NCBI GenBank assembly: GCA_937876495.1
Contig: CALEGL010000308.1
Span: 1 to 5,277 of the forward strand
From: an uncultured Bifidobacterium sp.
GTDB taxonomy: Bacteria; Actinomycetota; Actinomycetes; Actinomycetales; Bifidobacteriaceae
DNA length: 5,277 nt
Direction of reading: 5' to 3'
The notes beneath the pieces were generated by a model. The model had not been told where the DNA came from. It saw nothing but the letters and a program-made list of their open reading frames with translations, and did no database searches. Shown here one piece after another: positions 1-5,277 of this stretch. Numbering within the stretch: the first letter of the stretch is position 1; every line of letters starts with the position of its first letter. The position numbers and the translations under genes were made by a program.

Positions 1-620
1 TAGATGCAGCGCACCTGCTTCTTCGGGTCGCCGCTCTCCCAGTTGGTCTTCTGGTTGATGATGGTGTCGATCGCGATGGCGGTCTTACCGGTCTGGCGGT
101 CGCCGATGATGAGCTGGCGCTGACCACGACCGATGGGGGTCATCGCATCGATGGCCTTGAGTCCCGTGGACAGCGGCTCGTCGACCGGATGACGGTGCAT
201 GACGTCCGGGGCCTGGGCCTCGAGGATGCGCCGCCCCTCGCTTGTGATCTCGCCGAGGCCGTCGATGGGATTGCCCAGCGGATCGACCGTGCGTCCGAGG
301 TACCCGTCTCCGACGGGCACGGACAGCACCTCGCCCGTGCGGCGGACCTCCTGGCCCTCCTCGATTCCGGCGAAGTCACCGAGGATGACCACGCCGATCT
401 CGCGGGCGTCGAGGTTGAACGCCAGACCCAGCGTGCCGTTCTCGAAGGTGAGAAGTTCGTTGGCCATGCAACCAGGCAGTCCCGTCACGTGCGCGATGCC
501 GTCGCCGGCCGTCGCGACGTACCCGACCTCCTGGGTCGGCGTCTCGGACGGCTTGTACGACTCGACGAAATCGTCGAGCGCCTTGCGTATCGCGGCGGGA
601 TCAATGGTCAGTTCTGCCAT
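1..620 (-). CDS. atpA: F1Fo ATP synthase alpha subunit, N-terminal part (gene runs off the left edge)
   Basis: This is the alpha subunit of the F1 head, which alternates with beta in the cytoplasmic hexamer and binds nucleotide at non-catalytic sites. I translated the minus strand from an ATG at 620-618; 206 complete codons are present and the last two bases begin another, roughly 40% of a usual ~500-residue protein. It starts [18 protein letters not shown], followed by the beta-barrel domain (about residues 28-95, including [10 protein letters not shown]) and the start of the nucleotide-binding domain with [13 protein letters not shown]. The Walker A loop GDRQTGKT is at residues 173-180 (bases 81-104), preceded by the family hallmark [19 protein letters not shown] Shine-Dalgarno AAAGGAG at 626-632 sits 5 bases before the ATG and supports this start. 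It lies 76 bases after atpH in the same operon. Identity is certain; only the 3' end is unseen. Confidence 0.97.
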   Translation of the reverse strand, partial: MAELTIDPAAIRKALDDFVESYKPSETPTQEVGYVATAGDGIAHVTGLPGCMANELLTFENGTLGLAFNLDAREIGVVILGDFAGIEEGQEVRRTGEVLSVPVGDGYLGRTVDPLGNPIDGLGEITSEGRRILEAQAPDVMHRHPVDEPLSTGLKAIDAMTPIGRGQRQLIIGDRQTGKTAIAIDTIINQKTNWESGDPKKQVRCI

Positions 621-678
621 GATCACTCCTTTGGTGGTTGTTGTACGACTGTATGTCAGTTATGCGTCATGAATCCGC

Positions 679-691
679 GCGCCCTGGGCGC
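679..691 (-). other. Stem-loop just after the atpH stop codon
   Basis: A perfect inverted repeat GCGCCC-T-GGGCGC lies 5 bases downstream of the atpH stop on the coding strand. In RNA it would form a short, very GC-rich hairpin whose inner bases must open to make a loop. No run of T follows, so it does not look like an intrinsic terminator. It matches the position of similar hairpins after atpE and atpF, which suggests a role in mRNA processing or stability. The role is inference. Confidence 0.4.
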
Positions 692-696
692 CGGTC

Positions 697-1524
697 CTAC
701 GCGCTGGTGGCGACCTGCCGTCGCAGATGCTGCAGCTGGGCGACGACGGTATTGTCCGTCACCTCATGGCCGACCTGGATGCGCATGCCGCCGAGGACCG
801 TGGGGTCGACGACCGGATTGATGTGCACCGCATGGCCGAGCCGCGCGGCATACGCGCGGGACAGCGCGTCAATCTGCGTGGGCGTCAGCGGCGTGGCCGT
901 GGTCACGGTGACGAGGGATTCGCCCATATGCCGCGAGAACTTGGTGATCAGCCACTGGATGGTCGCCAAATAGCGGCGATGACGCAGATTGCAGGTGGCG
1001 TGTTCGGCGAGCCGCACCGTGATGGTGCAGAAGTCGCTGCCGTCGAGGACGCTGTGCAGCAGCTTCAGCCTCGCCTCGGCGGGGACGGTGTCATCGTAGA
1101 GACGCGACCGCACGACGGAGAGGTTGAGCAGCGCCGAATGCAGCTCGGCCAGCTCGACGGACACCCGTAGCGTCTGACCGGTGGAGTCGGCGTAGTACAT
1201 CATCGCGTCGACGCCGAAGTCCTCGACCGCGTTGGCGATGTCGGCCGCGCGGCTCCAGCGACGGGCGACGAGATCGGAGAGGATCGTCATCGTCGTCGGA
1301 TGAGCCTGGTCGCCGATCAAGGTGCGCAGCACCGCCACCTTGTCGGCGGCCGGACGCGACACATCGGTCAACGCGCGCTCGAGGCGGACGTTGTGGTCCA
1401 GCGCGTTGGTGAAGGAGAACAGCTCGTTGCCGATGCGCCATGCGTCGTCACCAGCCGACCTGAGCTGCGGGGCCAGGGTGTCCCTGGACGTCCTGTCGGC
1501 GATGCGTGAGGCCTCACCTCTCAT
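697..1524 (-). CDS. atpH: F1Fo ATP synthase delta subunit, long actinobacterial form
   Basis: Delta is the peripheral-stalk protein that fixes the F1 head to the b subunits, on the cytoplasmic side. The product is 275 residues, about 100 longer than the ~177-residue E. coli delta, but in line with the long forms of Actinobacteria. Residues about 34-104 resemble the N-terminal helical domain (ELFSFTNAL ... RPAADKVAVLRTLI). Residues about 124-196 look like a second copy of the same domain (ELAELHSAL ... VPAEARLKLLHSVL). The C-terminal part carries the delta/OSCP signature region DPTVLGGMRIQVG at 240-252. The start ATG at 1524-1522 is supported by AAAGGAAGG at 1531-1539, 6 bases upstream. It sits between atpF and atpA, as in other F-type operons. 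It is a separate gene here, unlike the fused b-delta gene of mycobacteria. Confidence 0.95.
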   Translation of the reverse strand: MRGEASRIADRTSRDTLAPQLRSAGDDAWRIGNELFSFTNALDHNVRLERALTDVSRPAADKVAVLRTLIGDQAHPTTMTILSDLVARRWSRAADIANAVEDFGVDAMMYYADSTGQTLRVSVELAELHSALLNLSVVRSRLYDDTVPAEARLKLLHSVLDGSDFCTITVRLAEHATCNLRHRRYLATIQWLITKFSRHMGESLVTVTTATPLTPTQIDALSRAYAARLGHAVHINPVVDPTVLGGMRIQVGHEVTDNTVVAQLQHLRRQVATSA

Positions 1525-1583
1525 CGTCCACCTTCCTTTCCCGTGTGGTCAGCGATTGTGGTGATCCGCAATCGTGGCGTTCC

Positions 1584-1600
1584 GGCCGGATGCACCGGCC
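1584..1600 (-). other. Stem-loop just after the atpF stop codon
   Basis: GGCCGG and CCGGCC form a perfect 6-bp stem with a 5-base loop, 6 bases downstream of the atpF stop. A second, weaker inverted repeat follows on the same strand (CGATTG at 1569-1574 with CAATCG at 1553-1558, 10-base loop). No T-tract follows either, so termination is unlikely. A processing or stability role is inferred only from position. Confidence 0.4.
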
Positions 1601-1606
1601 GCCGCG

Positions 1607-2143
1607 TCACGAGGACTTCCCGTCCTTGGACGGCTCGAGCTCCTCGATCATCTGGTCGATCATCGAAGACTGGACCTCGTCGTCGGCGAGCTTGGATCCG
1701 AGGATCTTGCCCGCCAGCGCCGTGGCCAGCGTCCCGACCTCACCGCGCAGGCTCACAAGGGCCTGCTGCTGCTGGGAGGCGATGGACCTCTGGGCGTTGG
1801 AGGTGATTTGAGCGGCCTCCGTCTCGGCACGCGAACGTGCGTCGGCGATGATGTGCGAGGCCTCGGCCCGGGCGTCGTCGCGGATCTTGGCCGCGTCCAC
1901 GCGAGCTTGGCTGAGCTGCTCCTCGTAGTGGCGCTTGGCTTCATCGGCGGCCTTCTGCGCCTTCTCGGCGTTGGCCATGCCGCCTTCGATCTTCGCCGCG
2001 CGCTCATCGAACACCGACTGGAACTTGGGCAGGAAGAACCTGTAGAAGAACAGGGCGATGATCACCAGGATGATCAGCGACCAGACGACGTCATAGGTCT
2101 CCGGAAGGAACAGGCGGATTCCACTTGCCGCTATCGTGTCCAT
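1607..2143 (-). CDS. atpF: F1Fo ATP synthase b subunit
   Basis: Subunit b is the membrane-anchored stator rod; two copies link subunit a in the membrane to delta on top of F1. With the start chosen here the product is 178 residues, normal for the family. Residues about 18-37 form one hydrophobic helix (VVWSLIILVIIALFFYRFFL). After it comes a long charged helix rich in Ala, Glu, Gln, Lys and Arg (about 45-130), typical of the b dimer coiled coil, containing VDAAKIRDDARAEASHIIADAR. The tail is the delta-contacting region (about 131-178). An in-frame ATG exists five codons upstream (2158-2156). It is rejected because the Shine-Dalgarno AAAGGAGG lies inside those five codons and points to the ATG at 2143-2141. 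The gene follows atpE by 69 bases. Confidence 0.95.
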   Translation of the reverse strand: MDTIAASGIRLFLPETYDVVWSLIILVIIALFFYRFFLPKFQSVFDERAAKIEGGMANAEKAQKAADEAKRHYEEQLSQARVDAAKIRDDARAEASHIIADARSRAETEAAQITSNAQRSIASQQQQALVSLRGEVGTLATALAGKILGSKLADDEVQSSMIDQMIEELEPSKDGKSS

Positions 2144-2147
2144 CGGT

Positions 2148-2155
2148 CCTCCTTT
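2148..2155 (-). promoter_or_regulatory. Ribosome binding site that decides the atpF start
   Basis: AAAGGAGG on the minus strand is a near-perfect Shine-Dalgarno sequence 4 bases before the ATG at 2143. It overlaps codons 2-4 of the longer open frame that begins at 2158. A ribosome guided by it would use the inner ATG, so a gene caller that picks the outer ATG adds five residues (MKGGP) that are probably never made. Confidence 0.8.
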
Positions 2156-2185
2156 CATCTGATTGACGATTCATGGACCTGCAGG

Positions 2186-2205
2186 GCCCCGTCACATGAC
2201 GGGGC
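2186..2205 (-). other. Stem-loop between atpE and atpF
   Basis: GCCCCGTCA at 2186-2194 is the exact reverse complement of TGACGGGGC at 2197-2205. Allowing a 4-base loop, the RNA forms an 8-bp GC-rich hairpin starting 7 bases after the atpE stop. No T-tract follows on the minus strand. It is the strongest of the intra-operon hairpins. Because subunit c is needed in many more copies than b or a, a hairpin protecting the atpE 3' end or slowing read-through is plausible. That role is inferred. Confidence 0.5.
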
Positions 2206-2212
2206 GGACGAC

Positions 2213-3305
<1,093 letters not shown>

Positions 3306-3333
3306 TCGCGCCTCCCGCGTCCGTTCAGCTGTC

Positions 3334-3364
3334 AGTCTAGCCCGGCGTTCGCGTCGTTTGTGAC
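3334..3364 (-). promoter_or_regulatory. Candidate proximal promoter of the atp operon
   Basis: A possible -10 TAGACT at 3334-3339 (4 of 6 matches to TATAAT) follows a possible -35 GTCACA at 3359-3364 (4 of 6 matches) with a long 19-base spacer. Transcription would start near 3327, giving a leader of about 22 bases before atpB. It is well placed but weak in sequence. I cannot tell whether this or the more distal TACAAT site is used. Confidence 0.3.
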
Positions 3365-3419
3365 GCCCGGGTTACCTGCGGCCCCATGTCCTTCGGATGC
3401 CGGTTGCGGCGCGGGGCCG
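3341..3419 (-). other. Possible structured leader RNA upstream of atpB
   Basis: If transcription begins near 3444, the leader could fold into two elements. The first (3379-3419) has a 7-bp closing stem (CGGCCCC at 3413-3419 with GGGGCCG at 3379-3385). It encloses two small hairpins: GCCG-CAAC-CGGC (3399-3410) and TCC-GAA-GGA (3389-3397), giving a three-way-junction shape. The second (3341-3371) is a bulged hairpin: outer stem CCCGG/CCGGG, inner stem GCGTC/GACGC, six-base loop and a five-base bulge. I recognise no known riboswitch. High GC makes chance folding likely enough to keep confidence low. Confidence 0.3.
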
Positions 3420-3450
3420 AACTGACATTCGACCTCGAATGGCTACGGTG

Positions 3451-3496
3451 ATTGTACGTCCCTCTCGGACACCTTCGTCGCGTGCGTCCGAGGGAC
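3451..3496 (-). promoter_or_regulatory. Candidate distal atp promoter -10 beside an inverted repeat
   Basis: TACAAT at 3451-3456 matches 5 of 6 positions of the -10 consensus, and transcription would start near 3444. No good -35 lies 16-18 bases upstream, so it would need an activator or be weak. Directly upstream is a dyad: GTCCCTCGGAC (minus strand, 3486-3496) and GTCCGAGAGGGAC (3458-3470), complementary except for two extra bases in the second arm, 15 bases apart. It covers the region where -35 contacts would fall, as an operator would. The RNA could also fold as a hairpin. Confidence 0.3.
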
Positions 3497-3513
3497 GGCC
3501 CATGCGATGGGCC
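3497..3513. repeat. Perfect inverted repeat GGCCCAT/ATGGGCC
   Basis: Seven-base arms separated by three bases directly abut the dyad at 3458-3496 and the terminator-like element at 3514-3534. In RNA from either strand it would form a tight hairpin. On the minus strand four T residues precede it rather than follow it, so alone it is not a terminator. Function unknown. Confidence 0.45.
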
Positions 3514-3534
3514 AAAAGCGGCCTGCAGAGCCGC
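3514..3534 (-). terminator. Weak candidate intrinsic terminator of metA
   Basis: On the minus strand GCGGC (3530-3534) pairs with GCCGC (3518-3522) across a 7-base loop, followed at once by TTTT (3514-3517). It lies 51 bases after the metA stop. The stem is only 5 bp (a G-U pair may add one) and the T-tract is short, so termination would be incomplete at best. The abutting hairpin may help. Confidence 0.4.
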
Positions 3535-3585
3535 ATGTCGGGACGATCGGCGGACGTCACGGACACGGCGTTTCCCGACCGGCGC

Positions 3586-4701
3586 TCAGTCGCGTCCGGC
3601 GGACGCACGATTCGGGGAGCCCGCATGGTCGTCGTGGCCGGCATGGTCGTAGGAGGTGCGTGGAGCGCCCCCCTGGACCACGCCGTATCCGTCCCCCGTG
3701 AAGGGCAGGAACCCGTCGGCGCGCGGCTCGCCCGGGGCGTGCCGGATGGAACGATCCGTCCCCAGCCTCTTCTCGGCTCTCAGCTCGGGAACCTCGGACA
3801 GGTTGTAGGGCGTGGTCTGGTACACCCAGTTGAGCCAGTTGCGCCACAGCAGGTTCGCATGCGCCCTCCACGAGAACAATGGCTCGAGATGCGGGTCGTC
3901 GTGCGGGAAGTAGTTGACGGGGAACGGCACGTTCGTCATCCCGCGATCCATGTCGCGCTTGTACTCGTCGAACAGCGTGTACTTGCCGTACTCCCAATGG
4001 CCCAGGGCGAAGACCTCGGAGAAGTCGCGCGTGGCGATGAGGCCGGGGCCCGACTGCGGCCCCCAGGTGAGGACCTGGAGATCGGGGTTGGCGGCCACGT
4101 CCCCCTCGTCGATCCCGGCGAGGCGTGAATGCGGCTGCAGGCAGATCTCGTCGAAGCCGTTCGTCAGGAAGCAGTACTCGTCCTGGAGATACTGGGGGAA
4201 CACGCCGAAGATCTTCTCGGGGAGCAGATGCTTGCGCACCCCGTAGCGGTAGTTGAGGGCGCCCATCGCGCCCCAGCACAGATACAGGGTGGAGAACACG
4301 TGGGAGCCGGCCCAGTCGAGGATGGTCTTGAACTCCTCCCAGTAGTCGACCTGCTCGAACTCGAGATGCTCCACGGGCGCGCCGGTGACGACGAAGCCGT
4401 CGTAGTAGTTGTCCTGGAAGGCGTCGAGGTTCTCGTAGAACTTCACCAGATGGTCGGCGCTGACGTGCGTGGACTCATGGGTGGAGGTCTTCATGAAGTC
4501 GACCTCGACCTGCAGCGGGGACTTGGAGATCAGACGCAGCAGCTGCGTCTCCGTCTCGATCTTCTTGGGCATGAGATTGAGGATGACCAATCGCAACGGC
4601 CGCACGCGCTGGCGCTCGGCCTCCGGCTTCTCCAGAGCGAAGATGCGCTCCGAATCGAGGATGGCCCGTGCAGGCAGGCCGCTGGGAATCTTGATTGGCA
4701 T
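3586..4701 (-). CDS. metA: Homoserine O-acyltransferase, MetA family (predicted acetyl-CoA specific)
   Basis: MetA activates the hydroxyl of homoserine by acylation, the first committed step of methionine synthesis, in the cytoplasm. The 371-residue product begins MPIKIPSGLPAR, the usual family N terminus. The catalytic triad matches E. coli numbering exactly: Cys142 (LCWGAMGAL), His235 and Glu237 (GHWEYG). Residue 111 is Glu (TGAPVEHLEF); in studied MetA enzymes Glu111 goes with acetyl-CoA and Gly111 with succinyl-CoA, so the product is probably O-acetylhomoserine despite the common succinyltransferase label (some databases use metAA). The frame is open to an ATG at 4782, but the N-terminal family match and a promoter inside that extension favour 4701. 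There is no Shine-Dalgarno. About 60 residues extend past the usual ~309-residue end, with a His/Asp-rich stretch YDHAGHDDHAG at 351-361. Confidence 0.95.
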   Translation of the reverse strand: MPIKIPSGLPARAILDSERIFALEKPEAERQRVRPLRLVILNLMPKKIETETQLLRLISKSPLQVEVDFMKTSTHESTHVSADHLVKFYENLDAFQDNYYDGFVVTGAPVEHLEFEQVDYWEEFKTILDWAGSHVFSTLYLCWGAMGALNYRYGVRKHLLPEKIFGVFPQYLQDEYCFLTNGFDEICLQPHSRLAGIDEGDVAANPDLQVLTWGPQSGPGLIATRDFSEVFALGHWEYGKYTLFDEYKRDMDRGMTNVPFPVNYFPHDDPHLEPLFSWRAHANLLWRNWLNWVYQTTPYNLSEVPELRAEKRLGTDRSIRHAPGEPRADGFLPFTGDGYGVVQGGAPRTSYDHAGHDDHAGSPNRASAGRD

Positions 4702-4707
4702 GTGTCC

Positions 4708-4736
4708 ATTATGTCCGTCTGACGCGGTTATGCCAA
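4708..4736 (-). promoter_or_regulatory. metA promoter, predicted to give a leaderless mRNA
   Basis: A -35 TTGGCA at 4731-4736 (5 of 6 matches to TTGACA) and a -10 CATAAT at 4708-4713 (5 of 6 matches to TATAAT) are separated by exactly 17 bases. The A of the metA ATG is the seventh base downstream of the -10, where transcription normally starts. Together with the absence of a ribosome binding site, this predicts a leaderless transcript, a mode common in Actinobacteria. Confidence 0.75.
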
Positions 4737-4951
4737 CGGATGGAGAGGGAATAGGCGCGAATCGCCGGGAAGGGTGGAACACGGCCTGGAGTGCGACGGC
4801 GGAAGCCGGACTTCCATCCCCTGCCTGCGCCCGCAGGTCGCAGGAATCCTCCGACGCGGGGAGGGAACATCCTCAAGCCGTCTCCCGCCTTGCGACTGCG
4901 GCCAGAGGTCGACGGTCTGTCATCGACGGCCCACCTCCAGCGAACCCCGAT
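4737..4951. other. Non-coding stretch between the metA and tRNA promoters
   Basis: About 215 bases with no credible gene: the open frames crossing it lack family resemblance, and one of them runs on through the tRNA. Small inverted repeats are present: GGAAG/CTTCC (4801-4815), CCTGCG/CGCAGG (4824-4837) and GCGGG/CCCGC (4856-4888). So is a direct repeat TCGACGG at 4909 and 4923. I found no riboswitch or known regulator site in it. Confidence 0.5.
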
Positions 4952-4979
4952 TTGACTTTCCCGATTTTGCCCCTATCGT
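4952..4979 (+). promoter_or_regulatory. Promoter of the initiator tRNA gene
   Basis: TTGACT at 4952-4957 (5 of 6) and TATCGT at 4974-4979 (4 of 6) are 16 bases apart. Transcription would begin near 4986, about 21 bases before the tRNA. The near-perfect -35 and the position in front of a single tRNA gene support the call. Confidence 0.65.
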
Positions 4980-4986
4980 AGAGAGA

Positions 4987-5003
4987 GCTGCCGCAAGGGC
5001 AGC
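4987..5003 (+). other. Hairpin in the tRNA precursor 5' leader
   Basis: GCTGCC (4987-4992) pairs perfectly with GGCAGC (4998-5003) across the loop GCAAG. The predicted transcript would start almost at the base of this stem, and only three bases separate it from the mature tRNA 5' end. Nearly the whole leader that RNase P removes would therefore be one hairpin. Confidence 0.5.
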
Positions 5004-5006
5004 CGA

Positions 5007-5080
5007 CGCGGGGTGGAGCAGCTCGGTAGCTCGCTGGGCTCATAACCCAGAGGTCTCAGGTTCAAATCCTGACCCCGCTA
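5007..5080 (+). tRNA. Initiator tRNA-Met (anticodon CAT)
   Basis: A complete cloverleaf can be drawn: acceptor 5' strand CGCGGGG (5007-5013), D stem GAGC/GCTC, anticodon stem CTGGG (5034-5038) with CCCAG (5046-5050), loop CTCATAA with anticodon CAT at 5041-5043, and T stem TCAGG/CCTGA with loop TTCAAAT. Two initiator marks are visible. The first acceptor position is unpaired (C1 opposite T72), and three consecutive G-C pairs (GGG/CCC) flank the anticodon loop, which steer the tRNA to the ribosomal P site. The discriminator base is A at 5080. CCA is not encoded (the genome reads CGA) and must be added by the CCA-adding enzyme. The gene stands alone with its own promoter and terminator. Confidence 0.96.
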
Positions 5081-5084
5081 CGAG

Positions 5085-5122
5085 AATGGCGCGATATCAA
5101 TGATATCGCGCCATTGCTTTTT
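5085..5122 (+). terminator. Strong intrinsic terminator after the tRNA
   Basis: AATGGCGCGATATCA (5085-5099) is the exact reverse complement of TGATATCGCGCCATT (5101-5115). With a 5-base loop the stem is 13 bp, followed by GC and then five T residues (5118-5122). It begins 4 bases after the tRNA end. On the opposite strand no T-tract follows, so it acts for the plus strand. Confidence 0.9.
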
Positions 5123-5191
5123 CTCATGGGTCCGCAGATACGCACAAAGGCATGCAGATGGTCGACGCTCGTTCGACGAGCTGTCCGGGTG

Positions 5192-5234
5192 ATTCTACGA
5201 CGATGACGAATGCATACCAATGGGATTCCCAGTG
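5192..5234 (-). promoter_or_regulatory. Candidate leftward promoter overlapping a palindrome
   Basis: On the minus strand TTGGTA (5215-5220, 4 of 6) and TAGAAT (5192-5197, 5 of 6) are 17 bases apart. Its -35 end overlaps CAATGGGATTCCCAGTG (5218-5234), a palindrome centred on 5226 with seven of eight arm positions paired. That looks like a regulator site, but no gene follows in the direction of transcription; it would run antisense into the tRNA unit. The remainder of the right edge (5123-5277) shows no gene, only a small hairpin GCTCGT/ACGAGC at 5167-5181. Confidence 0.25.
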
Positions 5235-5277
5235 AGTGCCAACGAGACGCGCAGACACGCCCCCTACCATGACACGC

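Noticed and set aside
189..821. A 210-codon plus-strand open frame opposite atpA and the end of atpH
   Set aside because: It crosses a gene boundary on the other strand and resembles no protein; it is a composition artefact.
4702..4782. An in-frame 27-residue N-terminal extension of metA
   Set aside because: The family N terminus MPIKIP begins at 4701, and the extension contains the -35 and -10 hexamers.
4909..4929. Direct repeat TCGACGG (two copies 14 bases apart)
   Set aside because: Seven bases repeated twice in GC-rich DNA is expected by chance, and it is not tied to either promoter.
4737..4950. A SAM-responsive riboswitch in front of metA
   Set aside because: I looked for SAM-I and SAM-IV core motifs on the minus strand and saw none, and the promoter lies downstream of this stretch, so it would not be in the transcript.
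4774..5103. A 109-codon plus-strand open frame between metA and the tRNA
   Set aside because: It runs through the tRNA gene and into the terminator stem, and shows no protein family features.
5085..5115. The long palindrome after the tRNA as a phage attachment site or bidirectional terminator
   Set aside because: The perfect stem plus five T residues is fully explained as the tRNA terminator. There is no repeat of the tRNA 3' end, no integrase in view, and no T-tract on the other strand.

Overview
The window looks like a stretch of Bifidobacterium chromosome (Actinobacteria, high GC). The evidence is the gene order metA - atpB - atpE - atpF - atpH - atpA on one strand, a long actinobacterial-type delta subunit, a MetA-type homoserine acyltransferase, and an initiator tRNA of actinobacterial type. 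The genus call rests on remembered gene order and protein similarity, not on a search, and the species cannot be named.

Layout, read along the minus strand (right to left). metA (4701-3586) has a near-consensus promoter placed so that transcription should begin on the A of the start codon, so its mRNA is probably leaderless. A 280-base gap (3306-3585) follows, holding a weak terminator, several inverted repeats, two candidate promoters and a potentially structured leader. Then comes the 5' half of the F1Fo ATP synthase operon: atpB (subunit a), atpE (c), atpF (b), atpH (delta) and the first 206 codons of atpA (alpha), which runs off the left edge. atpG, atpD and atpC are expected beyond it. 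No atpI lies in front of atpB. The atp genes are separated by gaps of 55-82 bases, and three of the four gaps begin with a GC-rich stem-loop 5-7 bases after the upstream stop codon.

To the right and on the plus strand is an initiator tRNA-Met gene (5007-5080), with its own promoter, a hairpin leader and a strong intrinsic terminator. The last 155 bases hold no convincing gene, only a candidate leftward promoter beside a 17-base palindrome.

How it works together: a, b and c form the proton-conducting Fo part, alpha is part of the F1 head, and delta joins the head to the b stator. In fermentative bifidobacteria this enzyme runs largely as an ATP-driven proton pump and is linked to acid tolerance. 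MetA makes the activated homoserine used for methionine synthesis; its neighbourhood with atp is positional, not functional. I see no mobile element, CRISPR array, defence system or clearly new gene system. The interest lies in non-coding structure, start-site choice and two protein details: the apparent duplication in AtpH and the substrate-determining residue and tail of MetA.
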